Positions 5,080-10,393 of a stretch of DNA of 11,144 nucleotides are shown here, piece by piece (position 1 is the first letter of the stretch; each line of letters opens with the position of its first letter). The translations under genes and the position numbers were made by a program. Source of the stretch: Candidatus Nanohaloarchaea archaeon (GTDB lineage Archaea > EX4484-52 > DAOVKX01); NCBI GenBank assembly GCA_030631505.1, contig DAOVKX010000028.1:1-11144 (forward strand), read 5' to 3'. The notes below the pieces were generated by a model. That model did not search any database, was not told the DNA's origin, and worked only from the letters and a program-made list of their open reading frames with translations.

Positions 5080-5421
5080 ATGGTCAGTTTAACTGAACGT
5101 TTCTTTGGGACTAAAACTCCATCATATATTGAAGAAAAATATGGAATAAAGCCTGAAGATGTTGAAGAAACATCAAGAATGAACGACATATTTCATTATA
5201 TTTTTGAAGAATCTAAAGAAATAAAAACACATATACCAAAGGTGCTTCCTGAGGAAACGGGATATTCTTTGCAGGACCTACAGAAAGGTTATGAAGTACC
5301 AAAAGAAAACAGCCATACGCCAGAAGTTACATACTCTTCCCTGAAAGATATGCGGGATATGAAACAACTTGAAAGACAGATTAAAGAGTTTATAGCGATT
5401 CGCCCTGGACCCCTTTGTTGA
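5080..5421 (+). CDS. Hypothetical protein, charged and helical
   Basis: A 113-residue soluble protein with no membrane segment, no recognised family and no catalytic motif. It is rich in Glu and Lys, with predicted helices at about residues 15-50 and 85-106, the latter able to form a short coiled coil (K-D-M-R-D-M-K-Q-L-E-R-Q-I-K-E-F). Pro and polar residues separate the two. It is divergent from rhomboid over only 34 bp, so the two may be regulated together, and it precedes two further orphan genes in the same direction. The start at 5080 is the first ATG and is compatible with leaderless translation. Confidence 0.6.
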   Translation: MVSLTERFFGTKTPSYIEEKYGIKPEDVEETSRMNDIFHYIFEESKEIKTHIPKVLPEETGYSLQDLQKGYEVPKENSHTPEVTYSSLKDMRDMKQLERQIKEFIAIRPGPLC

Positions 5422-5428
5422 TTAAAAC

Positions 5429-5471
5429 CGAAACCTTTATAAAATTATAAACGAAACCTTTATAAAGGTTT
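5429..5471 (+). promoter_or_regulatory. Duplicated BRE/TATA module with palindromic operator
   Basis: CGAAACCTTTATAAA occurs exactly twice, at 5429-5443 and 5452-5466, 23 bp apart. The second copy belongs to an 18-bp perfect palindrome at 5454-5471 (AAACCTTTATAAAGGTTT) that covers the TATA box, the geometry expected where a dimeric repressor competes with TBP. The downstream TATA box would start transcription near 5489. Confidence 0.7.
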
Positions 5472-5488
5472 GTATCTATTATGTAACT

Positions 5489-5511
5489 TCCCGATAACAA
5501 CGGGAGAGGTG
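5489..5511 (+). promoter_or_regulatory. Leader hairpin overlapping the Shine-Dalgarno site
   Basis: TCCCG (5489-5493) pairs with CGGGA (5501-5505) around a seven-base loop. The 3' arm overlaps the ribosome-binding site GGAGAGGTG (5503-5511), so folding could mask part of it. Confidence 0.45.
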
Positions 5512-5516
5512 TTGAA

Positions 5517-5795
5517 ATGGTATATAACGGTGTTTTTGAAAATGTACCAAAAGGCGAAACTGAATTTAATGCTATTTTAAATGATATAGAAAATGACGTA
5601 CCACTTTCTAGTGGAACAAATTTAAAAAACCCACGAGAGCCGACCGGAGAATACACACCAGGCAAATCTCCGTACAGTTCACTATTAGAAGCAAGAAAAG
5701 GGGATAACGGCGTTGTGGAAAGAATAAAAAAGTGTGTAGTTAAGCCAGAGGAACCTGATATATACACAATGGATGAAATTATAAAGTCTGTGTAA
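5517..5795 (+). CDS. Hypothetical protein with a strong promoter and ribosome site
   Basis: A 92-residue soluble protein, mixed charge, with a Pro/Gly/Ser-rich centre (about residues 34-57) that is probably disordered between two short structured ends. A single Cys lies near residue 74. No family is recognised. The start is well fixed: GGAGAGGTG ends five bases before the ATG. The promoter carries a duplicated TATA module and palindrome, which suggests this gene and the next are tightly controlled. Amino-acid pattern and context resemble small accessory or viral proteins, but that is an impression, not a match. Confidence 0.65.
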   Translation: MVYNGVFENVPKGETEFNAILNDIENDVPLSSGTNLKNPREPTGEYTPGKSPYSSLLEARKGDNGVVERIKKCVVKPEEPDIYTMDEIIKSV

Positions 5796-5813
5796 CTAAA
5801 AACGGTTGTTTGA

Positions 5814-6167
5814 ATGAAATTACAAAATTATTTAGATATAACATGTCGTATTATACGTAGGTATGATGAAAAGAATAATATTAAAAGAGATTTTATAGAT
5901 GGCGTAGACTTATTAGAAGTACTTAGAAAAGATGGAAACACAGGAATTCTCTTTCCTAAGTCAATACAAGAGGAGATATGTGAATTAGAAAACATACCTC
6001 TTCTGAATCAATTGAGTATCTATATGGAAAACGGCAGACCAGTACCTTATCCTCAATCAGATAGTTACAAAAAGATGAGAAGAACAGAACAAGAATTAGG
6101 CATACCTGGTGCTTTTACTAAGAAAGAAGCCCAGATCTATGATAAAAACACAGTAATCTTAAGTTAA
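5814..6167 (+). CDS. Hypothetical protein, probable second gene of the 5517 operon
   Basis: A 117-residue, basic-to-neutral soluble protein. The N-terminal 30 residues look helical, with a basic stretch around 13-25 (R-R-Y-D-E-K-N-N-I-K-R). A central segment has Leu-rich helices (30-40 and 54-72). The C-terminal part (E-Q-E-L-G-I-P-G-A-F-T-K-K-E-A) could be a small helix-turn element. No family is recognised. It starts 18 bp after the preceding gene in the same direction, with no TATA box between, so co-transcription is likely. It ends 8 bp from the convergent MetRS-beta-like gene. Confidence 0.6.
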   Translation: MKLQNYLDITCRIIRRYDEKNNIKRDFIDGVDLLEVLRKDGNTGILFPKSIQEEICELENIPLLNQLSIYMENGRPVPYPQSDSYKKMRRTEQELGIPGAFTKKEAQIYDKNTVILS

Positions 6168-6175
6168 TTTTATTG

Positions 6176-6499
6176 CTAAGATATATTAGCCCCGTTTTCT
6201 ATTTTTTTGTCTATTGTAAGAAGCGATACGTTTCCATCCTTTGTCGCAGCCAACAACATTCCATGCGAGGTTATACCTCTTATTTTTGCCGGCTCAAGGT
6301 TTGTCACTACAACTATTTTTTTGCCGATTAATTCTTCTTTCTTGTAGGCATTTTTTATGCCGGCAACAAGAGTTCTTTTTTCAGAACCAACGTCAACTTC
6401 CAGCTTGTATAATTTGTCAGCACCATCAATATCTTCAACATTCTTTATCTCTGCAACCTTCAATTCTGCTTTTTTAAACTCATCAAATGATATAGTCAT
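6176..6499 (-). CDS. metG: tRNA-binding OB-fold protein, methionyl-tRNA synthetase beta-like
   Basis: A 107-residue stand-alone EMAP/Arc1p-type tRNA-binding domain, the fold found as the C-terminal domain or separate beta subunit of methionyl-tRNA synthetase and in CsaA-like proteins. Diagnostic features: the opening F-D-E-F-K-K-A-E-L-K-V-A-E-I (5-18), A-D-K-L-Y-K-L-E-V-D-V-G (27-38), and the signature V-T-N-L-E-P-A-K-I-R-G-I-T-S-H-G-M-L-L-A-A (65-85). It should bind tRNA and help the synthetase. The symbol follows common archaeal usage for the beta subunit; the catalytic subunit is not in the window. The ATG at 6499 has an AGGAGG site about 11 bases upstream. A damaged copy of its first codons lies 150 bp upstream. 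Confidence 0.88.
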   Translation of the reverse strand: MTISFDEFKKAELKVAEIKNVEDIDGADKLYKLEVDVGSEKRTLVAGIKNAYKKEELIGKKIVVVTNLEPAKIRGITSHGMLLAATKDGNVSLLTIDKKIENGANIS

Positions 6500-6500
6500 C

Positions 6501-6572
6501 TTAAACGAACCTCCTAAAATTTCCTCGTTTGAGATGCGAGGAAACCGCCAATATCAAAAAGTTCCGAATCAT
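6501..6572 (-). other. Small open frame between the repeat copies
   Basis: A 23-codon frame starting at ATG 6572. It overlaps the stop of the preceding fragment (ATGA) and ends one base before the metG-like ATG, enclosing that gene's ribosome site. Translation is possible, but there is no evidence that the peptide matters; it may simply be remnant sequence. Confidence 0.25.
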
Positions 6573-6629
6573 CTTAAACCCACATCACCAATTGAGTTTA
6601 AAATAACGAACGTAAGTGAGGAAATTTTA
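6515..6629. repeat. 12-bp inverted repeat within the duplicated metG-like 5' region
   Basis: TAAAATTTCCTC (6515-6526) is matched by GAGGAAATTTTA (6618-6629). The second arm abuts the direct-repeat copy of the gene start. Confidence 0.6.
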
Positions 6630-6649
6630 AACTCATCAAACGATATCAT
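6569..6649 (-). pseudogene. Fragment duplicating the start of the metG-like gene
   Basis: A 26-codon frame opens M-I-S-F-D-E-F-K, matching M-T-I-S-F-D-E-F-K of the intact gene apart from one missing codon, then diverges to unrelated sequence and stops at 6569. At DNA level 6625-6649 repeats 6472-6499 with few differences. GAGGT overlaps the HAD-gene stop and lies just before this ATG, so the fragment holds the expected position and ribosome site of the original downstream gene. It is most simply a partial duplication remnant. Confidence 0.5.
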
Positions 6650-6657
6650 TTTTTACC

Positions 6658-7431
6658 TCACAAAACAATATCCCTTAAAGTCCTCAGAATAGTTCTTGGC
6701 TTTTCCTGGCCCTTTGCGTTTTTTGCCTCTTCCGCAGTCGTGCTTCCTGTCAGGACAAGCGCAGAGCAGAAATTGCATTTATTTGCAAAAACCATATCTG
6801 TTTTCAGCGAATCGCCTATGAACAGAACATCCTCGGGGAAAAGCAGGATGTCCTCAAACACCCTTTTTTTCATGTAATCCGATGGCTTCCCCAGCACTAT
6901 GGCTTTCTGCCCTGTCATTTCCTCAATTGCCTTCAGAAATGGAGCTTCTGCAGGATAAATCTCATCGCCTACAGACCAGTACTTATTCATTCCTGTAGTG
7001 TAAAGCGCGGCACCATCAGCTATCAGGTCATATGCCCGCTTCAGTTTCCAGAATGTAAAATTTCTGTCTACAGAATAAAGAACATGATTTGCTTTTTCAG
7101 ACGTGTTCACATCGCATTTATTAAGCTCTTCCAAAACACCCCTTTCAGCAATGGCGTAAACTTTATCTATCCCCTTTTCATCAAAATATTTTGCCGCAGT
7201 GTACCCGGAACTTATAATCTGCTCTTCTGTTGCAGGTATGCCAAATTTCGTTAACTTTCCTGCAAGGTCTTTTCTGGAAAGCACAGCCACATTCGTCACA
7301 AAGTACACCTTCTTGCCTTTCTTGGTCAAATCATTAACGCACTTTTGCGCATAAGGCAGAAGCTCGGTCCACTTCCAGATAGTCCCATCCAGATCAAACA
7401 TAAACGTCTTGAATCTCTTAAAATCCATCAT
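6658..7431 (-). CDS. HAD superfamily hydrolase, subfamily IIA (NagD/phosphoglycolate-phosphatase-like)
   Basis: A 257-residue phosphatase from the preferred start. Counted from the longest frame (265 residues, start 7455): motif I is F-D21-L-D23-G-T-I with both catalytic aspartates; motif II is V-T54-N55; motif III lysine is in L-G-K190-P; motif IV is G-D215-S-L-K-T-D220. A large C2-type cap of about 110 residues lies between motifs II and III, as in NagD, p-nitrophenyl phosphatase and archaeal relatives acting on small sugar or glycolate phosphates. The longest frame begins with TTG at 7455; ATG 7431 is chosen because a TATA box (7455-7462) lies 28 bp upstream, predicting a leaderless mRNA. 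All catalytic residues are present, and substrate is unknown. Confidence 0.92.
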   Translation of the reverse strand: MMDFKRFKTFMFDLDGTIWKWTELLPYAQKCVNDLTKKGKKVYFVTNVAVLSRKDLAGKLTKFGIPATEEQIISSGYTAAKYFDEKGIDKVYAIAERGVLEELNKCDVNTSEKANHVLYSVDRNFTFWKLKRAYDLIADGAALYTTGMNKYWSVGDEIYPAEAPFLKAIEEMTGQKAIVLGKPSDYMKKRVFEDILLFPEDVLFIGDSLKTDMVFANKCNFCSALVLTGSTTAEEAKNAKGQEKPRTILRTLRDIVL

Positions 7432-7454
7432 AGAATATAATTCTGTATACACCA

Positions 7455-7462
7455 ATAAATAG
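7455..7462 (-). promoter_or_regulatory. TATA box for the HAD phosphatase gene
   Basis: The minus strand reads TATTTATT, centred 28 bp before the ATG at 7431. It overlaps the upstream TTG start, which is therefore outside the transcript. Confidence 0.55.
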
Positions 7463-7474
7463 TTTAAGAGGTTG

Positions 7475-7588
7475 TTAAACCAAATTATAAACTCTCAACA
7501 GAATCAACACTAATAAAATTATTATCAACAAGTACGAGCCCATAATAGCATACTTAACTTTATCAAAAAGTTTCTTCAGGTTAAACAT
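7475..7588 (-). CDS. 37-residue single-span membrane protein
   Basis: This gene is short. Its product has a basic amphipathic N-terminus (M-F-N-L-K-K-L-F-D-K-V-K-Y) and then a strongly hydrophobic helix at about residues 18-31 (L-L-I-I-I-L-L-V-L-I-L-L), ending R-V-Y-N-L-V. The ATG at 7588 follows a GGTG ribosome site that overlaps the TAG stop of the 7597-7836 gene, 8 bases away, so the pair is probably translationally coupled. It resembles a small membrane regulatory or assembly peptide in layout only; no family is recognised. Confidence 0.6.
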   Translation of the reverse strand: MFNLKKLFDKVKYAIMGSYLLIIILLVLILLRVYNLV

Positions 7589-7596
7589 AAACACAC

Positions 7597-7836
7597 CTAT
7601 TTCTTTTTTCTTTTTGCTGCTCTTTTAACTTTAGCCGGCTTCTTTTTTCTTATAGTGATAGGTTTCTTTAACATAGTAGTTACAAAATCAAGAATTTTTG
7701 CCCCTGCCATCAGACCGGCGCCGATCTTCTCCTTTGACCTGTCTTTTTCAAGCAGTTTCCTGATGTCTATAAGGGTCCTTGCTATTATGTAAAGAAATGC
7801 CAGCGTTATAATCCACATTAAAGAAGCCAGAAACAT
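7597..7836 (-). CDS. Small membrane protein with a basic C-terminal tail
   Basis: A 79-residue protein with an N-terminal hydrophobic helix (about residues 2-21), an amphipathic charged region (22-40), a second moderately hydrophobic segment (39-55) and a Lys/Arg tail of about 20 residues with repeated K-x-x-K-R-A-x-K-R-K-K-K. The tail would sit in the cytoplasm and could contact nucleic acid or acidic lipids; this is inference. No family is recognised. A TATA box at 7883-7893 lies upstream, giving a short leader that contains a three-codon frame (7843-7854). A second possible start is Met7 (7818). It forms a two-gene unit with the 37-residue protein. Confidence 0.65.
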   Translation of the reverse strand: MFLASLMWIITLAFLYIIARTLIDIRKLLEKDRSKEKIGAGLMAGAKILDFVTTMLKKPITIRKKKPAKVKRAAKRKKK

Positions 7837-7882
7837 CCCAAGTCAACCATTCATAGTTTCACCATTAAACTATAGGGTTTTA

Positions 7883-7893
7883 CTATATATATT
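7883..7893 (-). promoter_or_regulatory. TATA box for the small membrane-protein operon
   Basis: The minus strand reads ATATATATAGT. It predicts transcription starting near 7861, about 25 bases before ATG 7836. Confidence 0.5.
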
Positions 7894-7928
7894 TTTTGTT
7901 CTGCAGGGCTTTATTGAAAGCATTTCCT

Positions 7929-7949
7929 TTACAGGCAAACTACCTGTAA
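7929..7949 (-). terminator. Hairpin downstream of the cupin gene
   Basis: TTACAGG (7929-7935) pairs with CCTGTAA (7943-7949) around a seven-base loop, about 70 bp after the cupin stop. No U-tract follows, so a terminator role is uncertain. Confidence 0.3.
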
Positions 7950-8019
7950 GAAGCGTAATTCTGCAAATTCAAAAAGTTATAAATGCGTTAAATACAGATA
8001 TATGGTGGGGGAACATCAG

Positions 8020-8406
8020 TTACCGCACTAATTTGTCTTCCACAACATCCGGAGAATTGTGATTGTACGGTTGCGGGGAAAACTCAACCACCACAGACTC
8101 GCCAGCGCTTACAAGGGCATGGGAATGTTTAGGGGGGATTTCAATTATCATCCCTTCATCAAGAATGCCGTCCGCTTCTTTACCTGTTTCGATATCTCTG
8201 ACATAAAATCTGACTTTTCCCATGACTACGCAAAAAAACTCGTTTTTACTGTTATGGTAATGATTCCCTCTCACTTCGCCGTTTTTTGAACACAGGCAAA
8301 GTATGTTGCCTACAAGCTCCTTTTTGTTCAAAATTTCATAAAGTGTTCCCCGTTTATCTGCGTAAACACGCACTTTACCTATATTGACTAATTCACGAAG
8401 TTCCAT
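8020..8406 (-). CDS. Cupin-fold protein, capsular polysaccharide/nucleotide-sugar type
   Basis: A 128-residue single-domain cupin. The first cupin motif is R-G-N-H49-Y-H51-N-S-K-N-E56 followed by a G-K-V-R-F-Y-V strand; the second is at about 85-96, G-M-I-I-E-I-P-P-K-H94-S-H96. This pattern, with R-G-N-H-Y-H, closely resembles the C-terminal cupin of CapF and the WxcM/FdtA-like sugar isomerase group used in surface polysaccharide synthesis. Metal binding through the histidines and Glu56 is likely, though whether it acts as an epimerase, isomerase or binding protein cannot be told from sequence. No other polysaccharide genes are nearby. ATG 8406 lies downstream of AT-rich sequence shared with the divergent tRNA promoter. 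Confidence 0.82.
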   Translation of the reverse strand: MELRELVNIGKVRVYADKRGTLYEILNKKELVGNILCLCSKNGEVRGNHYHNSKNEFFCVVMGKVRFYVRDIETGKEADGILDEGMIIEIPPKHSHALVSAGESVVVEFSPQPYNHNSPDVVEDKLVR

Positions 8407-8424
8407 GACTAATATTTGGGAAGA

Positions 8425-8443
8425 ATTAATAAATAAATTTAAA
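8425..8443. promoter_or_regulatory. Divergent TATA region, cupin gene and tRNA-Ile(UAU)
   Basis: AATAAATAAATTTAAAT-type sequence is TATA-like on both strands. TTTAAAT (8438-8443) lies about 31 bp before the tRNA at 8472; the minus-strand reading lies about 27 bp before the cupin ATG at 8406. Confidence 0.45.
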
Positions 8444-8511
8444 TCTCTATAGTTATAATTAAGATACTAATGGGCTCGTAGCTTAGCTTGGTCTATAGTG
8501 CCGGTCTTATA

Positions 8512-8552
8512 TGACAACTTCGGCTATATTGTCTGCAGAGACGCTCTTGGAG
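8512..8552 (+). other. tRNA-Ile(UAU) anticodon-loop intron at 37/38, 41 nt
   Basis: It contains GACAA/TTGTC and AGAG/CTCT hairpins. The position is the standard one used in all four tRNAs here. Confidence 0.75.
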
Positions 8553-8573
8553 AGCCGGAGGTCGTGAGTTCAA

Positions 8574-8686
8574 TAAGCCTTTTAGGAAATGCTATTTGTG
8601 AAAAAGGCTTAAGCCAAAACGTTTGTGTTTCGTGAGTTTTACTCACTCAAGCATAATATTGCGTTGTTCCTAATGGTTTTGAACAT
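8574..8686 (+). other. tRNA-Ile(UAU) T-loop intron, about 113 nt
   Basis: The T-loop reads TTCAA (8569-8573), then the insert, then AT (8687-8688). AAGCCTTTT near its start pairs with AAAAAGGCTT, TTAGGAA pairs with TTCCTAA near its end, and GTGAG/CTCAC forms a further hairpin. The insertion point matches that in tRNA-Gly. Confidence 0.78.
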
Positions 8687-8715
8687 ATCTCACCGAGCCC
8701 ATTTTATGTGTTCAA

Positions 8716-9075
8716 ATGTTAAAAAACGTTAATGAAATAATAAAGGAATTATCTGAGGCATACAAAAAAGACCCCTCTGGATGGTATATTTTTAGAACTG
8801 AAGATAAAGGTAAGTACGATTCATTTTTCCTAAAAGATGATACACTCTACCAGATAAAAGGGATTCCAAAAACCCCTTTTGAATTCATTGGTATGGGTGG
8901 AAAATCAAAGATTGACGAAATAAGCATAAATTCAGGCATCCCGCAGGGTTTTAACATATTGTCACAACAAGAAGACTTTATTATCTTATTGGGTGGTGTT
9001 CTGGATTTTGTTAAAAAACCTGATTTGAACATAATCTCATCTAAACAAGAAGAATTAAATAGGAAACTTGATTAG
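8716..9075 (+). CDS. Hypothetical protein immediately downstream of tRNA-Ile(UAU)
   Basis: A 119-residue soluble, mildly acidic protein, not recognised. An N-terminal amphipathic helix (about residues 1-18) precedes a beta-rich centre with W23-Y-I-F, D-S-F-F-L-K-D-D-T-L-Y-Q-I (about 35-47) and a Gly-containing segment (P-F-E-F-I-G-M-G-G), then a hydrophobic stretch (F-I-I-L-L-G-G-V-L) near 88-96 and a charged tail. The pattern suggests a small alpha/beta binding domain rather than an enzyme; no catalytic motif was found. It begins 14 bp after the tRNA with no TATA box at the right distance and no clear ribosome site, so read-through from the tRNA promoter is likely. Confidence 0.6.
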   Translation: MLKNVNEIIKELSEAYKKDPSGWYIFRTEDKGKYDSFFLKDDTLYQIKGIPKTPFEFIGMGGKSKIDEISINSGIPQGFNILSQQEDFIILLGGVLDFVKKPDLNIISSKQEELNRKLD

Positions 9076-9142
9076 GCAGTAAATAAACTAATTTACAAAG
9101 AAGGTATAGATAAAGCTTATTTATGAAAATACCTGCAAAAAT

Positions 9143-9181
9143 CTAAAAAAGAAAAAAGGAAAATGCTCATTTAAGCATTTT
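9143..9181 (-). terminator. Intrinsic-type terminator of the three-helix membrane protein gene
   Basis: AAAATGC (9160-9166) and GCATTTT (9175-9181) form a hairpin that overlaps the last codons and stop (9167-9169). On the minus strand it is followed by a T-rich run with two blocks of six T (complement of 9143-9159), as in archaeal oligo-U terminators. Confidence 0.6.
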
Positions 9182-9445
9182 CAACGCATTCTGCAATACG
9201 CCAACCATAATTAATAGTTCCCCGATAACCTGTATGATAGTTGCTACAGGGTTAAGTGCTGTTAGGTCGGCTAAAACAGTCAGGTCTCCTATTGCTGTTC
9301 CTAAAACAAGAGCAGTTAATACCAACAACATACCTGCTGCGATTTTAGACCAGTCAATTTTCGGCAGCGCGCTGTAGTTCCACAAAACAGCTAATACAGC
9401 AACTCCCACAACCAGACCGCTTCCAACAATTGTTTCCAGTACCAT
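9167..9445 (-). CDS. Small three-helix membrane protein, hypothetical
   Basis: A 92-residue, very hydrophobic protein with three predicted membrane helices at about residues 5-25, 36-58 and 70-90, joined by short loops. A charged patch (P-K-I-D-W-S-K) follows the first helix. It is rich in Ala, Val, Leu and Gly and has no catalytic motif. Size and layout resemble holins, small pilin-like or transporter-accessory proteins, but none can be claimed. ATG 9445 is chosen because AGGTGAG lies just before it; the longer TTG start at 9463 would contain that ribosome site. A TATA box at 9581-9594 and a small frame at 9457-9525 precede it, so the mRNA has a leader of about 110 bases, long for this window. 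Confidence 0.7.
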   Translation of the reverse strand: MVLETIVGSGLVVGVAVLAVLWNYSALPKIDWSKIAAGMLLVLTALVLGTAIGDLTVLADLTALNPVATIIQVIGELLIMVGVLQNALKMLK

Positions 9446-9456
9446 TTTCTCACCTA

Positions 9457-9525
9457 TTACCAAATTTTACAAACAAACAAATGAAAATGAAAGGAAATAA
9501 CAAACATATACAATTTCCGAATCAT
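9457..9525 (-). other. 22-codon leader frame before the three-helix protein
   Basis: ATG 9525 has a GGTG ribosome site six bases upstream. The frame encodes an aromatic, hydrophobic peptide with two His, a Cys and a terminal Trp, and ends at 9457, just where the next gene's ribosome site starts. This geometry would allow translational coupling. Whether it is expressed is unknown. Confidence 0.35.
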
Positions 9526-9580
9526 TTTTTCACCAATTTTACTATAATGTTTTCACTGTAGTTAATAATTAATCTGCCAG

Positions 9581-9594
9581 AAGTATATATAATT
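9581..9594 (-). promoter_or_regulatory. TATA box upstream of the three-helix protein gene
   Basis: The minus strand contains AAAATTATATATAC, a strong TATA box. It predicts a transcription start near 9560. Confidence 0.55.
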
Positions 9595-9653
9595 TTCGGT
9601 TTTACTAAGAAAAAATCGTAAAATGTCGAAAAACAGGACGTAAATTGTTGATT

Positions 9654-10328
9654 TTATGGATGTTTTATCCGCTCAGTAAATGACTCAACTTTTGAGGATG
9701 TATTCAACAAGTCTTCTACGAATTTAAACTGCCTCTCATAAAGATGAATGTTTTTTGCAAACGCAATGGTCTTTCCTGACTCAACACCAATCTCATCTGC
9801 CATATCTTCCTTTAATAACTGCAATCCAGCCACATTTACTGGGAAACCACCATAAGCATCCCAGGATCTAAAATAGACTGTGAAATGCAACTTATCATCC
9901 AATATTTCTGTATCTAAAACGGTCAAACATGGAGGATATTCAATATCCATGTCCTCTGGATGTCTTATTACCATTGTATTCTGCCTGTCACCCTTATGTT
10001 TCTTATATCGCTCTGTAATCTTTTGTATCTGATCGACAGGATTCCTCAATCTCTCGCCGTAAGTATACTCCTCCCCCTCGTGTTTCTCACCTACAAACAA
10101 ATACTCCAGTGCATACTGTTCAATATATTTCATAGAATATGGAGCCCTTTCATGAATCAATGGTTGGTTTTCAGGGTGTTTTATCTCCAAAGCCAACTCA
10201 ATCTTTTTGGTCAGGGTTATCTCTGATCCGTATTCAACTTGGAAGTCATCTCCCTCATTAAATATCTTCTCAACAACCTGAAGCCACGCATCCGGTATGT
10301 CAAATGCTTCAATAGAAAAATATTTCAT
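9654..10328 (-). CDS. thyA: Thymidylate synthase, archaeal ThyA type
   Basis: Makes dTMP from dUMP with methylenetetrahydrofolate (or an archaeal folate analogue). The protein is 224 residues from the preferred start. Counted from the longest frame (230): the nucleophile is Cys140 in P-P-C-L; the phosphate/uracil-binding run R160-S-W-D163 is followed by G-G-F-P-V-N171-V-A; and H201-L-Y203 matches the conserved H-x-Y of bacterial ThyA. Y-T-Y-G-E-R-L-R-N-P-V-D-Q-I (94-107) corresponds to the ThyA Y-G-x-x-W-R region. It is shorter than bacterial ThyA, as archaeal forms are. ATG 10328 is preferred over TTG 10346: a TATA box at 10352-10362 lies 29 bp upstream, giving a leaderless mRNA. It diverges from thymidylate-kinase genes, the next step to dTTP. 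Confidence 0.93.
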   Translation of the reverse strand: MKYFSIEAFDIPDAWLQVVEKIFNEGDDFQVEYGSEITLTKKIELALEIKHPENQPLIHERAPYSMKYIEQYALEYLFVGEKHEGEEYTYGERLRNPVDQIQKITERYKKHKGDRQNTMVIRHPEDMDIEYPPCLTVLDTEILDDKLHFTVYFRSWDAYGGFPVNVAGLQLLKEDMADEIGVESGKTIAFAKNIHLYERQFKFVEDLLNTSSKVESFTERIKHP

Positions 10329-10351
10329 ATTCTTATATTTTCCCAAAAGGA

Positions 10352-10362
10352 TAAATAAATTC
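10352..10362 (-). promoter_or_regulatory. TATA box for thyA
   Basis: The minus strand reads AATTTATTTAT. Its centre is 29 bp before ATG 10328. The same AT-rich block could serve the divergent kinase remnant. Confidence 0.5.
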
Positions 10363-10393
10363 TTGAATAATAACTTATAAAGTTTGTGATTTC

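Larger units (their letters stand above)
8472..8701 (+). tRNA. tRNA-Ile(UAU) with two introns
   Basis: Acceptor GGGCTCG (8472-8478) pairs perfectly with CGAGCCC (8694-8700); discriminator A is at 8701. The anticodon stem is CCGGT (8501-8505) with GCCGG (8554-8558), closed by a U-G pair. The loop is C-T-TAT-A, with the anticodon at 8508-8510 and base 38 at 8553. The T stem is GTGAG (8564-8568) with CTCAC (8689-8693). The D stem has a U-U mismatch. Removing 41 and 113 bases gives a 76-base tRNA. Anticodon UAU reads isoleucine AUA codons. No CCA is encoded. Splice ends are uncertain by one or two bases, but the stem limits fix the anticodon. Confidence 0.85.

Noticed and set aside
7972..8031. 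A TATA-like box and ATG on the + strand (ATG at 8002)
   Set aside because: The frame is only nine codons long and runs into the antisense of the cupin gene; at most a spurious or antisense promoter.
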